From: Pseudoips prasinana
Lineage: Eukaryota; Arthropoda; Insecta; Lepidoptera; Nolidae
DNA: 64,000 nt
Direction: 5' to 3'
Assembly: GCA_951640165.1 (NCBI GenBank)
Contig: OX621246.1
Span: 6,287,001 to 6,351,000 of the forward strand
The position numbers and the translations under genes were made by a program. Under the pieces are notes generated by a model that searched no databases, was not told where the DNA came from, and saw only the letters and a program-made list of their open reading frames with translations. Of this stretch, positions 9,189-19,371 are shown piece after piece. The first letter of the stretch is position 1. Each line of letters begins with the position of its first letter.

Positions 9189-12085
9189 CTTTTTTTTTTT
9201 TTTAACGGGACTAGTCCCTCCCTCTTACCCACCACTGCAACTCCTGTAAGCCAGGATCAACAGTGGCACACAATGAAATGACACTGAGCGGTGAAGCTCA
9301 GGCATGTCCCGGGGAATCGCTTTAACTGTCTTGGATCCCGCAACGAATTTAATCAGAAACAGAAAAAAGGAGGAGTTAGAAAATGAATAGTTCCACTTCC
9401 CTCCAGAGCAAAGCGGGAGACAGAATGATGTAAAGAGGCTATAGCCTCATAAAATGAGAGATTTGCAACTAGAGAAGCCAGCTGCAAAAGCACCGAGGAT
9501 CAATTTAAGGGTCCTAAGTGAGCTGTTATATTTGATTCCAATAGTAGGTATGGCAAAAACGCTTAAACGCACGGAAGTTGTTCCTTGTTGCTACAAGATC
9601 CGTATAATAAACTACTCCAGATATTGGTTGCAAGCTGTTTAACATAATATCACGCTGATTTTGCCAGAGATCACACTCCCACAGGATGTGGTGAGCAGTT
9701 TGTTCATATTCGTTACTGGACGTTGAGCACAGACAGATTGGTGAAGATACTAATTTGAAACTATACAATTTACTTTTAAAATTGCCGTGTCCGGTAAGAA
9801 ATTGTGCAACACAATGGTCTATGATTAGCCAAGTTTTATTTAACCGTTCGCGTACGTCCGGAAAGAACTGGTGCAGATGGCGACCCTTGGTTGAAGAATT
9901 CCATCTACATTGCCATTCATTTAGTAGTTCGTTATTTAAGTCAGCTATTGGCATAAATAGCCTGGTTATTTTCGCACGGTCGCGTAATGATAAGAAATCA
10001 TTTTCTAAATTATCGCGCGTAGAATAATACATTGCTGCTCGTCTTTGTACTTCAAGATCAACCGGTAGTACACCCGCTAGGACAGGTAGGGCCTCTGTGC
10101 TCACTGTTCTATAGGCTTTACACAGAAATATCAACGCCAACCTCTGGCTTTGTAGTAATTTACGGCGAGCAGCTCCGATGGTAGCCCTATCAGCCCACAC
10201 AGGCGAGCCGTAGCATATACACCCAAGATAGGTTGCCCCGTAAATGATTTTAAGAGTATTAAAAGAGAGGCCCCAGGTTGCCGTCGATATCCTTGTAAGT
10301 GCAAAAAAGTTTCGCTTAGCTTTTTCCCCAACTGATTTAATATGTTCTATAAACGAGAAATTCTTTTCTAAAACTAAGCCCAAATAACAGGTTGATATTT
10401 TGCGTTTTACAGTAACATTATTAAGTTTTACGCCCGGGGGGGATTTTAGTTCACCTTTAAGAAGGAGTTGGTAGGTTTTATGAGGAGCAAATGTAAGGCG
10501 ATTTCTTTTACCCCATTCACTTATCATACTTAAGCAAGTTTGAGCCAGATTTTCCAACTCTCTCCTGGAGTTACCCTGTATAAGTAAGAGGCCATCGTCA
10601 GCATATGCCGTTAGAGAGCAGCGTGATGGCAAGGGTAATGTCAAGAAGTCATCAAAACCCAAGTTCCAGAGATACGGCGCGAGCACTGAGCCCTGGGGGC
10701 AACCCATGGTTAACGATTTAGTGACTCTGAAGTGACCAAGCTTAAGAGTTGCAGAGCCATGTACGAAATAAGATGTGATTATCGAATATATATTACTGTA
10801 ACAACCGCGTAACTTAAGTTTTTGTAACAAAATTGGCCACCAAGTATTATCAAACGCCCCTGAAATATCTAGGAATATGGCCAAAACGTATTTACATTCG
10901 GACGAGTTTACAGCTTTCCTCACTGAGATAGCTGCGTCCACTGTCGATTTACCCGCAGTAAAACCAAATTGATTTCCGTGAAATTTTGGTCCTCCCGGCA
11001 GCAATCGCGGTACAATAAGTCGTTCTAGAAGCTTGCCTAAGGAAGGCAGTAACGTTATTGGTCGGTATGACTTAGGGTCTTCGGGCAGTTTATCGCCATT
11101 TTTTGGTATAATACGAATAAAACCGCTGCGCCAAGAACGCGGAAAAGTCCCTTCAGATATGCAACGATTAAAAACTTTTAGTATTGAATCACCGGATTGT
11201 TTTGTGGCTTCTATTATCATTTTGTTGGATATTTTATCTTCACCTGAAGCTTTGTTAACAGGTAGCGATTTCACAGTATTCATAAACTCATTAATTGTAG
11301 GAAGACTAGACATATAGGTAGCGGGTGGATTGTTTGCCCACTGTCTAATCTGCTTATGGTAGTCATTATCGTTCAAGGAACTATCATCAGGTATGAGCGA
11401 ATTAAGTAAGGATTCCGTGGTCTCCTCTATGCCACTGGTGTAGGTATTATTGATTTTTATGTTTTGAATATAAGCTAAATCTATAGACCTATTTGCTTTA
11501 AACTCATGGTATAGGGGCGACCACGGGCCTTCTTTATCTAATTTATCGACTATTTTTCTAATAAGATTGCCTTTGGATTTCTCTATTGACGAGCGGTAAT
11601 GTGAACGAGCTATTTTGAGATTTATATATGCATTATTTAAAACATCGCCTACAATTTTACGTTTTTTTAGTTTATTATATTTTTTACGTGCTCTCCGAAA
11701 TTCACATCGAACTTTAATTAAGTAGTTATTCCACCAATCGCATCTTCGAATATTAGTGATAGGGACGCGGCCTATGGCAATATCGGCACAGTAGGTAAAA
11801 GTGTCCGACATCATTACAGCACATTCCTCTGTTGTTAGTTCATCCCGGGTGAAATCCCTGGCATGCAATGGATCGAATGGGGTAGCCTTGAAACAGTCGG
11901 AAGTGTTCAGTAGTATTGTTAATCCTATATCAATTCGGTCTATGTGTCGATGACCTTTTGTAATCCAAGCTACTCTTACTAATCCTAAGATTAAGAACTT
12001 TTCCACGAAAATCCACAAGCGTTCTTGACATCTCAAAAGTTCATTCACCCCAATCCTTTGGCATTCCAAAAAACTATTCTAATGA
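9189..12085 (-). mobile_element. R1-like non-LTR retrotransposon, copy 1
   Basis: A minus-strand element. Its 3' end is a poly(A) tail (poly(T) at 9190-9203), preceded by a UTR of about 320 bp and the RT frame at 9526-12069. The start region keeps an endonuclease-like 'IVFWNAKGLG' in another frame near 12040-12075, then most of the endonuclease is missing, so this copy is shortened at the 5' side. The 3' 456 bp is identical, apart from a 2-nt indel, to the copy at the right edge of the window. Confidence 0.85.
9526..12069 (-). CDS. R1-clade LINE ORF2: reverse transcriptase (5'-shortened)
   Basis: 847 codons are open, but the nominal first codon is TTG, so it is a truncated frame rather than a complete gene. 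In order: a short endonuclease remnant, a linker ('WWNNYLIKVRCEFRRARKKY'), then the reverse transcriptase with 'NQFGFTAGKSTVDAA', the palm motif A 'FLDISGAFDNTWW' (near 10847-10880), 'GCPQGSVLAP', and catalytic 'AYADDGLLL' (near 10594-10605). The C-terminal part has the CCHC motif (C-L-C ... H-H-I-L-W-E-C). In this family ORF2 nicks target DNA and copies the RNA in place. The RT motifs look intact; the endonuclease does not. No stop interrupts the frame, which suggests the copy is young. Confidence 0.9.
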   Translation of the reverse strand: MECQRIGVNELLRCQERLWIFVEKFLILGLVRVAWITKGHRHIDRIDIGLTILLNTSDCFKATPFDPLHARDFTRDELTTEECAVMMSDTFTYCADIAIGRVPITNIRRCDWWNNYLIKVRCEFRRARKKYNKLKKRKIVGDVLNNAYINLKIARSHYRSSIEKSKGNLIRKIVDKLDKEGPWSPLYHEFKANRSIDLAYIQNIKINNTYTSGIEETTESLLNSLIPDDSSLNDNDYHKQIRQWANNPPATYMSSLPTINEFMNTVKSLPVNKASGEDKISNKMIIEATKQSGDSILKVFNRCISEGTFPRSWRSGFIRIIPKNGDKLPEDPKSYRPITLLPSLGKLLERLIVPRLLPGGPKFHGNQFGFTAGKSTVDAAISVRKAVNSSECKYVLAIFLDISGAFDNTWWPILLQKLKLRGCYSNIYSIITSYFVHGSATLKLGHFRVTKSLTMGCPQGSVLAPYLWNLGFDDFLTLPLPSRCSLTAYADDGLLLIQGNSRRELENLAQTCLSMISEWGKRNRLTFAPHKTYQLLLKGELKSPPGVKLNNVTVKRKISTCYLGLVLEKNFSFIEHIKSVGEKAKRNFFALTRISTATWGLSFNTLKIIYGATYLGCICYGSPVWADRATIGAARRKLLQSQRLALIFLCKAYRTVSTEALPVLAGVLPVDLEVQRRAAMYYSTRDNLENDFLSLRDRAKITRLFMPIADLNNELLNEWQCRWNSSTKGRHLHQFFPDVRERLNKTWLIIDHCVAQFLTGHGNFKSKLYSFKLVSSPICLCSTSSNEYEQTAHHILWECDLWQNQRDIMLNSLQPISGVVYYTDLVATRNNFRAFKRFCHTYYWNQI

Positions 12086-12089
12086 AATT

Positions 12090-12740
12090 TCATTCTAACA
12101 AGTGACGGTCCTATCATCGCTCTCCAACCGTCAGCAAGTTGACAGAATGCTCATCAATTATCCCCCACCTAGACTTGACAGTCCACGTGTGACAACTTGA
12201 CAATTTTACACGAAAAACACACCATTAACAACCCTATTGCCCCGTAATAAAGACTACCAAAAATAACAATATTTTTTACCTAAGCTATGCCGTTGACCGC
12301 CTGTTTTTGCCCAGGACATTAATATCATGATATTGTTTTTTAATTAACTAAATTACTATATTTACGCCATTGACACACGACAAATGGTCTAGGTTTATAA
12401 TGTTGATGGTAATTACGGCAAAAAATATTTAATTCTTTAATGTTATTTGATATAATATAGTAGCAAAAGCAGGTAGGTAGATTCATACTTGACATATACG
12501 TATTTATCATAGTAGATTCACTGAACTATGCAAATAAAGTTTTTCTACGGATTTTTTCGCGTGCATAATACAGGACGTTATAAATATATACTTAAAGACA
12601 AATTCTTTTAAGATATAGGATGGTTAATTTACTACGAATATTTTAAAAAATCTATTTATTTATATTCAATATTTTTAATATATCATTCGAGCTTTGTGAG
12701 TAATTTTTTTTAAAGACAACTTCCGCATTAGTATCTTAAT
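12090..12740. other. No recognisable gene
   Basis: AT-rich sequence upstream of the LINE. Possible LINE 5' flank or unique DNA; nothing firm. Confidence 0.45.
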
Positions 12741-12744
12741 CCCT

Positions 12745-12893
12745 GTGTCGCGGGGTTCTTTACAAACATATAATAGACGGACACAAATTACAACCAGACT
12801 CAGAACAACTATCTATGGGTCACACAAATAACTCAAACCCGCGACACGAAGCGGCGAGGCGACTGTTTTAGCCGCTGCGCCACACGTGCAGTT
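12745..12893 (-). mobile_element. SINE-D copy
   Basis: On the minus strand it has 'gtgtggcgcagcggctaaaa' (A-box region) and 'gggtttgagttatttg' (B-box side), and a body ending 'aagaaccccgcgacacagg'. It matches the plus-strand copy at 21122-21350. The head is tRNA-like and there is no ORF. Confidence 0.7.
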
Positions 12894-13011
12894 ATTATAT
12901 TAATCTGGTTTACAAATAAGTCTCCCATAAGAATATCAGTTCTATTAGAGATAAGTTATTAATTCTCTATATATTGAGAGTTTATAGCATACTCTGTTTA
13001 TAGAGAGACTG

Positions 13012-13350
13012 CCTCGTTGATCTAGCGGTAGCGTGTTCAGCCGCTAATAACGAGGTCCTGGGTTCTAATCCATTGGCCATAAAATTGATTTTGGGATTAT
13101 TCTATCAATAAATGTGCCATTCAATGAATGCCGAATGAATCACCGGAGTCTCTAGAGTTGGAAGTAGCCACAGAGTACAACCCCGTGATACGGAAAGCAG
13201 GTAAAGTCGTCGTCCTGACCTCTTTCCCGTTGTGACGCTAATCATCCCATCGGATCATGAGAGTGATAGTGAAAAGAAGGTACCTCCCCCCTGTGTTTGC
13301 ACACACTTGTGCACTATAATATGTCCTGGCTAAAATTCGACCAGAAGGAC
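13012..13350 (+). mobile_element. SINE-C copy with good tRNA-like head
   Basis: A box 'tgatctagcggtagcgtg' and B box 'gggttctaatcc' are 30-40 bp apart. The body includes 'cccatcggatcatgagagtgatagt' and 'cacacttgtgcactataatatg' and ends 'cagaaggacataatagg'. This is the most complete SINE-C in the window together with 61440-61800. Confidence 0.75.
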
Positions 13351-14460
13351 ATAATAGGTATTTAAACTCGACATTCTGAATATTTCATAATAAATGAGGT
13401 ATTCCATAACTTTGAATCAGTTAGATGATAGAGATTCTGTAATTCCTGGTTACTTGGAATTCTAGTCTGCTAATTCTAATAATTCACCACTAGACCGATG
13501 TGCAAAGTTTTAAGATAAATGACATCACAATTAGTCAATCTTGCTGTTTAAGAAATATAATTATGAACGGTAAATAAACCTGAGATGATTATTAATCGTA
13601 AAATAAAATTTTACTACGTACAGCCTTTTCTAAATAATTTTAGAAAAGGCTCTCCGTAAACAAGTTTTTATTCACATTCCGGTATAATTAATGTTTTGCG
13701 TATACAATTCTTAAACATTAGCCATCCGCCCCAACATCTAACAGGTTGTTAGATAGAAAGATGATTCTTTATTTTTTTAATTAAGACTGTATTTATTACT
13801 GGGACAAATAGATTACCATACACTTAAAGTCATCATGTTTCCAATTTACGCCTATTTTGTTGTTTGTTGGCTAATTTGAACAAATGCCGTTATTGCGAGT
13901 AGAATACAATATTTAGATCAATAAATTAAAAGATTATTAGTGCATAATGATGAGTACTATAAACATTCTAGTATATTATTTTATGTATCATAATTAGTAT
14001 TCACAATGTATGCTAAATAATATCTTTTATAAGTATAATTTTAATACCTTGGGTTACATTATTGTAATTTTCGTAGTGACCTCTAATTTTTATGAAATTA
14101 AAATACAGCCCATGTATAATGTGGCTTTCCATCTTGATTTTTTAAACTTACTCTTCCACTGTTCTCTGTTGCTAAGTTCACATTTCTATTCTGTCTCCAA
14201 TCATACCGCCCATAGTGATTAGAAAATTCACAGGCATATTGAATTATTCATTAAATGGCGATAAATAAGTCGTTTGAATGCAACAACTGTTCTAATTGAT
14301 TGATTCTACAAAATTGCTATGATGCCATACAGACTATTACCATAATACAACGTCTTCTTAGTATTACTTGCATTTGTTGAGGATAACATCATAATAATAT
14401 ATTTGATGCTGGTCGTATGTCGCCTCTGCCGTCGCGACTGATCTCAATGTGAGCCTATCC
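13351..14460. other. No recognisable gene; one short hairpin
   Basis: AT-rich. A 13-bp perfect stem with a 4-nt loop lies at 13622-13651 (agccttttctaaa). The 70-codon frame at 14010-14222 is AT-driven and not supported as a gene. Confidence 0.45.
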
Positions 14461-14461
14461 T

Positions 14462-14854
14462 TCAGCGCTTGACATAGTTACTTTTGATCGATTGATTTTT
14501 GCACATAGCCTCCTGATAGGGCCATTGTACGTGAACTTGTTTGGCTACTCGAACCGTTTCAGTTTCATCCAGAAATCCAAGAGGAGCTCGAAAGCTTGAC
14601 TTGAATGATTGAAGCAGTATCTTCGGATCGTCTAAGAACTTTGCCCGTTGGCTGGCAACGCTATTGCAGTGTAGCAGTACGTGTGTCGGTGTTTCTTCAG
14701 ATTCAATGCATTCTCTGCACAAGGGGCTGTCTGTGACGCCAATCTTGAAGAGGTGTTTATTTAGTGTGCAGTGTCGGGTGATTGTGCCTATCACCATGCG
14801 TAGGTCCTTTCTGTTCAGATGTAGAAGACTGCTAACAAGTGTGTGCGCAATCAC
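14462..14854 (-). pseudogene. LINE ORF2 C-terminal fragment (RNase H / zinc knuckle side)
   Basis: A 130-codon frame contains 'LRMVIGTITRHCTLNKHL', 'GVTDSPLCRECIESEET' and 'HVLLHC', that is C-x2-C ... H-x4-C. This is the pattern following the RNase H domain in jockey- and I-like non-LTR elements (a 'TGHC.LN.HL..IG' helix then CCHC). The RT domain itself is absent, so this is a 5'-truncated relic. It is flanked on the right by SINE-C sequence (14885-15015). The exact clade was not determined. Confidence 0.75.
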
Positions 14855-14884
14855 AGGGGTAGTTTGTATTCCTTCCCTTTAATG

Positions 14885-15015
14885 GTCCTATGGGACAGTT
14901 AGGCGATACGACCGGAAGAGTTCTTGTATACGAGATCAACGCTTTTATGTGCTCGACGAGGCACGGTGTGTAACACCGCCAATGTCCAGAATCTTGGATA
15001 TTGAGACTTAAGTAA
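14885..15015 (-). mobile_element. SINE-C fragment
   Basis: 'gcgatacgaccggaagag' and 'gtgctcgacgaggcacgg' followed by 'gtgtaacaccgcca' match the middle of the SINE-C minus copies (1222, 22690, 45290). Confidence 0.55.
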
Positions 15016-15049
15016 AACTAAGAATAAACATCTTGGAACAACTAACACA

Positions 15050-15360
15050 GTGCCATCTGATCCAAACTGGGCACAATATCAGTTGTCTGGTTGCGAATGA
15101 GAACCACCATTTAGCACCTTATAGGTCCAACTGTTTATGAAACGCAATAAATAAATAAATATCACTGCCATCTGATCCCAAACTAGGTAGAGCCTGTACT
15201 ATGGCAACCATAATACTGATAAACATACTTATATATGTATTTCGAAATACATATTATAGATAAATTACACCCAGCCCACAGAACAAATAATCGTGCTAAT
15301 CACACAAAGATTTTTCCTGAGTGGTGATATCTGCACATCGCAATAATGCAAATACTGCCA
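15050..15360 (-). mobile_element. SINE-B copies, partial
   Basis: A short 3'-module piece (15050-15110) is followed by a longer copy at 15157-15360: 'gccatctgatcccaaactagg', 'ctatggcaacca', 'tagataaattacacccag', 'tcgtgctaatcacacaa'. The tRNA-like head is damaged near 15350. Confidence 0.65.
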
Positions 15361-15394
15361 AAAGTGTGTACTAATGCTATATTGCAGAACGGGG

Positions 15395-15494
15395 CTACTC
15401 CAAAGGAATGCATTTGTGATGTACATAAAAGTGTTTAACAATGTTTATTGTTAAACACTTTTATGTACATCACAAATGCATTCCTTTGGAGTAG
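15395..15494. repeat. Perfect 48-bp-arm palindrome
   Basis: Left arm 15395-15442, loop GTTT 15443-15446, right arm 15447-15494. The arms are fully complementary by eye. It lies next to SINE-B sequence. See findings. Confidence 0.95.
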
Positions 15495-15751
15495 AGATAG
15501 ATAGAGTAGATAGAGCTTATTTTAATGTATATTGTACCTATATTTTGAGCAAATTAAATAAATTTGACCTTGAATTTATCGCATTTGTCGGGTTTAGCAG
15601 TCAGAGTCTCACTCACTTTAACCACCAAATCTGTCATAGATGGAATTGATATTTTAACTCGGAAATTACTAAGTTATCTTAATATTTACTAGCAAAAACT
15701 TGCCGATGATTAATTGTAATTATGTATAGCGAATGATTAACTGTAATATAC
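15495..15751. other. No recognisable gene
   Basis: AT-rich spacer with no supported feature. Confidence 0.4.
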
Positions 15752-15840
15752 CATTTTTCTGGTTTCCATAGTACAAGCTCTGCTTAGTTTGGTATTAGAT
15801 GGCCGTGTGTGAATAATGACCCCGGATATTATTATTTGCC
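15752..15840 (+). mobile_element. SINE 3' module
   Basis: 'ctggtttccatagtacaagc' then 'tctgcttagtttggt' and 'agatggccgtgtgtgaataatg' form the common 3' module of SINE-A. The tRNA head is absent. Confidence 0.65.
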
Positions 15841-16084
15841 TTACATTATCAGAAACAAACCATTAAAAACTTAATAACCATATAAGCTTTTAAACTCCCG
15901 GATTTGTTCTCGAGAGATCTGACCAAATATGCTGCCGAGTGAATGTGCATTCCACACTCTCGGAATGTCCAATATGGCGACTGCAGTGCATTGAAAAGTC
16001 CTTTCACTCACACTTGAACCTAATTAAACATTCAATACCAATATCGAAAGGTGAATTTAAAGAATGCTGGGTACTTACTTACTT

Positions 16085-16315
16085 ATCGTATGAGTAGTGG
16101 TTACCTTAGTGTCAGAGTTGTTCAAGCCGCCCAGTAGGCCTCTGACATGGCTTAACGACTGTTGTCTAATGACTACAACCAGGACCGATAGCTTAACGTG
16201 CCATCCGAAGCACGGAGACGCCCATGGTCACCCATCTATGGACTGACCGCGAGCCTATTTGCTTAACCTCACCGATCACTTACGGACCGGTGAGAGCATC
16301 TTGCTATAAGCTCCT
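16085..16315 (-). repeat. Repeat S, near-complete
   Basis: On the minus strand it has 'gctctcaccggtccgtaagtg', 'gaccatgggcgtctc' and 'gccatgtcagaggcctactg', and ends with 'catacgataagtaagtaag', the TAAG tail. The right-hand end 'cttacttacttatcgtatg' begins at about 16075. Confidence 0.7.
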
Positions 16316-16382
16316 AATAAATATAATAATAATGCTGGGAAATAATAATCTTAAAATTGGAAAGGTCTTGTGAGATTGGTCT

Positions 16383-16705
16383 AATCGGTTGCCATTAGAA
16401 AAGTTGAAGACTGTTCTATGTTGTTAACGGACTTCAAAAAAAGATGGCTATCAATTCGACTAGTTATAACAGGGAATGCTATCAGAATGGTTACTGGCAT
16501 TTAAATTTTGTTAAAATCGGTTGCCATTAGAAAAGTTGAAGACTGTTCTATGTTGTTAAACAACTTCAAAAAAAGGTGGCTTTCAATGCGACTAGGTAGA
16601 ACAGGGAATGCTTTTAGAATGGTACCTGCCATTTGAATTTTGTTAAAATCGGTTGCCATTAGAAAAGTTAAAGGGATTTCTATGTTGTTATCCGACTTCA
16701 AACTT
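16383..16705. repeat. 132-bp tandem repeat, about 2.5 units
   Basis: 'aatcggttgccattagaaaa' starts at 16383, 16515 and 16647, exactly 132 bp apart. Each unit includes 'cttcaaaaaaaggtggc' and 'acagggaatgct'. The frame at 16501-16701 simply reads through the repeat. Confidence 0.9.
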
Positions 16706-16774
16706 TAATTATACTAGCTTAGCTACTCTATTATATGAAGTGCTTTCGTAAGAAGTGGGTATAATAATAATAAT

Positions 16775-17025
16775 ATCCTGGATCATTATTTACACACAGC
16801 CGCGCCGTCTGATCCCAAACTAAGCAGAGTTTGTACTATGGAAACCAGATAACTGATATACCTTCTACTTTTCTTTTATAAATTGCTTATGTAGATAATG
16901 GGACACCCAGACTTAGGACAAAGAGACATGTGCAGCACATAAATATCTGTCCTGGGTGGGAATCGAACCTACGACCTCCGGCGTGAAAAGCAAGCATTTG
17001 CGAACCAGGCCAACGGGCCCGTCTA
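16775..17025 (-). mobile_element. SINE-A, full copy
   Basis: From 'atcctggatcattatttacac' (3' end) through 'tcccaaactaagcagag', 'ctgtcctgggtgggaatcg' and 'aacctacgacctccggcgtg' to the head 'ccaggccaacgggcccgtc'. On the minus strand the B box reads GGTTCGATTCC. Confidence 0.8.
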
Positions 17026-17455
17026 TTTTATTGTATAGTGGTATATGTATTTATATTAGTGTTAATATAAATAGGTTGCGGCTACTACGGACACTTAACC
17101 AACTTCTTACTAAAGCACTTTAAAGGTATAACAGAGTAGCTAAGCCATGTGAAGTAATTTCTATTGTCCAGTAAACCAGTCAAAATTCTAACAATGCCAG
17201 ACGTCCTAATGGGGTTCGAACCTTGACCCCGGCTAGGTACTGATGTGGGGGTGCATGAGAGGATCGGTCGCTCTACATTAATACACGAATACAGTCGTTC
17301 ACTTGAGGATCGGAGAAGATATTTCATTTCATCAGGTCAGGAGATAATTTCTTGGAGCAAAGCTCAGGTTGGGTTAAACCAGCGACTTACTACTGTATAG
17401 GACAATATTATGCTTTTCAGTCTTCAAAGACATAAGCCTAATATTTTTTTTATGA
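17026..17455. other. No recognisable gene
   Basis: It includes 'ggggttcgaaccttgacccc' (17213-17232), a B-box-like core, but no A box or body is recognisable. The 80-codon minus frame here is not supported. Confidence 0.4.
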
Positions 17456-17665
17456 CGGGCCTTTTGGCGTGGTTGGCAAATGCTTGCTTTTCACGCCGGA
17501 AGTATTGGGTTCGATTCCCACCTAGGACAAATATTTGTGTGCATGAACATGTCTGTTTGTCCTGGGTGTAATTAATCTATATAAGTATGTATTTACGAAA
17601 TAAAAGTTGGATCAGATGGCCATGTGTAAATAATGTCCCAGGATATTAATTAATATTTTTTAGGC
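17456..17665 (+). mobile_element. SINE-A, full copy
   Basis: A box 'tggcgtggttggcaaatg' (17466 on), B box 'gggttcgattcccacc', then 'aggacaaatatttgtgtgca' and the 3' end 'ggatcagatggccatgtg' with 'aatgtcccaggatatt'. An (ATT)-rich tail follows. The internal part 'ggtttccatagtacaagc' is deleted in this copy. Confidence 0.8.
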
Positions 17666-17669
17666 TTAC

Positions 17670-18695
17670 AATCACTATTTATATTCTAATCGTGTGGTAA
17701 CACTTATACTGAGCAGTTAAAATGATTTAAAGTATCGTTAAAAGTTAATTCAATACGACTTGTACATCTACTTATACACGAGAAGTAAATTGTAAAGCGT
17801 GCGGCGGTACCACAGATTAAAAAAATACGTAGAATGGAGATTAATCGTTGATTCTATAATTTATGCACTATGTTTATTTAAGTACTTTTTGCTGTGTATA
17901 AATAGTATCCACCACCGATTCGATTTGATAAAATAATCGATTTATTTAAGAAGAACTTTTGATCGATTGAATGCATTGATATTATTATTTTAATTTTAAA
18001 TATTAATATGATTAGTTATTTTTATTATTTAAAAAAAAATACATATACTTACGTTATATTATTAATTTATATAAATATGTTATTTATACATATTGATAAT
18101 ATAACGTTTTAGAATTCGAATTATAAACAGGTTATCACTAGCAACACCATAACGCAAGGCATCGCTGACCCGTCAGCGCCATTTTGTCGTCACTTGCTTC
18201 CTGTGCTCGTCACGCGACGCTCGTCACGGCCAATCTATAAGAACTCAGCTCCTTATGACTCTATCATATAACTTGTAACTTCTATCGTCCCATAAGCACA
18301 CCTTTTTATCTGTGTACAACGTAAAAGAAGGATTAGTAGGCATAATATAAAGATAACGAGGACTTCAACTGTATGTCACATCTGCATAATTACATTCTAC
18401 ATTCTTTAGCGCATTCCTCTGCGTACTGCAGTCATGGGAGCGAGGTTAAGCTTTCGGCTCAAACTCGAAGTCATATATCCCGTAATATGGCATAATGTCT
18501 TCTTGGTCTTACTTAGGCCAGTCTCAGACACAACTAGCCCGTGGTATGCCATTTCAGGTATCAATGTTATTATATAATAAAACTTAATTGTAATTGCGCA
18601 TCTAATTATAGGAACACCATTTGCTTGGATATTGAAACGGTTATGATTTTATATGATAAACATAATTCTATTTGTACTCTATTCGAATTATCAGA
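17670..18695. other. No gene; short GC-rich patch at 18165-18245
   Basis: Mostly AT-rich. The 18165-18245 patch has several 'gtcac' words and 'ggccaatctataagaa' (CCAAT and TATA-like words), which could be promoter-like or chance. No ORF follows. I call no promoter. Confidence 0.4.
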
Positions 18696-18699
18696 CTGG

Positions 18700-18895
18700 C
18701 ATCAGACTGTTGGTATAGTGGTTACCCTAACTGCTAAACCAGAATTAGTAGGTTCGATCCCCACCCAGGACAAATCTTCCTGTAGTTTATCTATAATATG
18801 TATGTATGTATTTATAAATATATGAGTATGTCTATCAGTTTTCTGGTTGCCATAGTAGTCACCGCTTAGTTTGGGATCAGGTTTCAGTTTGTTGT
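18700..18895 (+). mobile_element. SINE-B copy
   Basis: A box 'tggtatagtggttaccc', B box 'aggttcgatccccacc', then 'caggacaaatc' and a 3' module 'ttctggttgccatagtag' and 'gcttagtttgggatcag'. Confidence 0.7.
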
Positions 18896-18897
18896 CT

Positions 18898-19170
18898 CAA
18901 GATATCATCATCATCATATCAGCCGAAAGACGCTCACTGCTGGACAAAGGCCTCCCCTTAAGATCTCCACAATTGCCGGTCTCGCGCTATCCGCATCCAA
19001 CAGCTTCGAGCGACCCTCACAAGATCATCGGTCCATCTTGTAGGGGGCCTGCTCACGTTGCGTCTTCCGGTTTGTGGTCGCCACTCGAGAACCTTTCTGC
19101 CCCAGCGTCCGTCGGCTCTACGAACTATGTGCCCTGCCCACTGCCTCTTCAGCTTTTTATATCTCAAGAT
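18898..19170 (-). pseudogene. RTE-type LINE ORF C-terminus and 3' end
   Basis: The minus-strand frame reads 'KRQWAGHIVRRADGRWGRK', 'VLEWRPQTGRRNVSRPPTRW' and 'TDDLVRVA', the conserved C-terminal tail of lepidopteran RTE-type reverse-transcriptase proteins. It continues into the short 3' end 'ggcctttgtccagcagtgag' and a (ATG)n-like tail at 18905-18920. The RT core is missing (5' truncation). Five other copies of this end are in the window (4245, 6625, 42588, 48847, 54283). Confidence 0.85.
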
Positions 19171-19194
19171 ATGTATATATTTATTTAAATATTA

Positions 19195-19371
19195 TCAGAC
19201 TAATATACTAAAGGCGAAAGTTTGTGAGTGTGCATGTTTGTTACTTCTTCACGTCTAAACGGCTGGAGCGTATTCAATAAAATTTGGTATGGACTTAGCT
19301 GACACCCTAAATTAACACGTAGGCTATAATTTATACAGTTTAACGCGGGTAATAGCGTGGGGCACAGCTAG
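19195..19371 (+). mobile_element. Non-autonomous Helitron (Lep1-like)
   Basis: Starts A|TCAGACTAATATACTAAAGG and ends GGGCACAGCTAG|T. The Helitron hallmarks are all present: 5' TC, 3' CTAG, insertion between A and T, and no target duplication. 177 bp, no ORF. Confidence 0.85.

Noticed and set aside
9181..9205. Telomere-type target (CCTAA) beside the poly(A) of LINE copy 1, as for TRAS/SART elements
   Set aside because: Only one CCTAA is present, and it belongs to repeat S ('gaggcctaatagg'). There is no telomeric array, and copy 2 has no such word.
13015..13080. Functional tRNA genes at SINE heads (also 21125, 37002, 20523)
   Set aside because: A and B boxes are present, but the acceptor stems do not pair and each continues into a SINE body.
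13622..13651. Hairpin resembling an intrinsic terminator
   Set aside because: Eukaryotic context and no neighbouring gene. A short AT-rich inverted repeat is expected by chance.
18165..18245. Promoter with CCAAT and TATA-like words
   Set aside because: No coding start follows and the spacing is not convincing.
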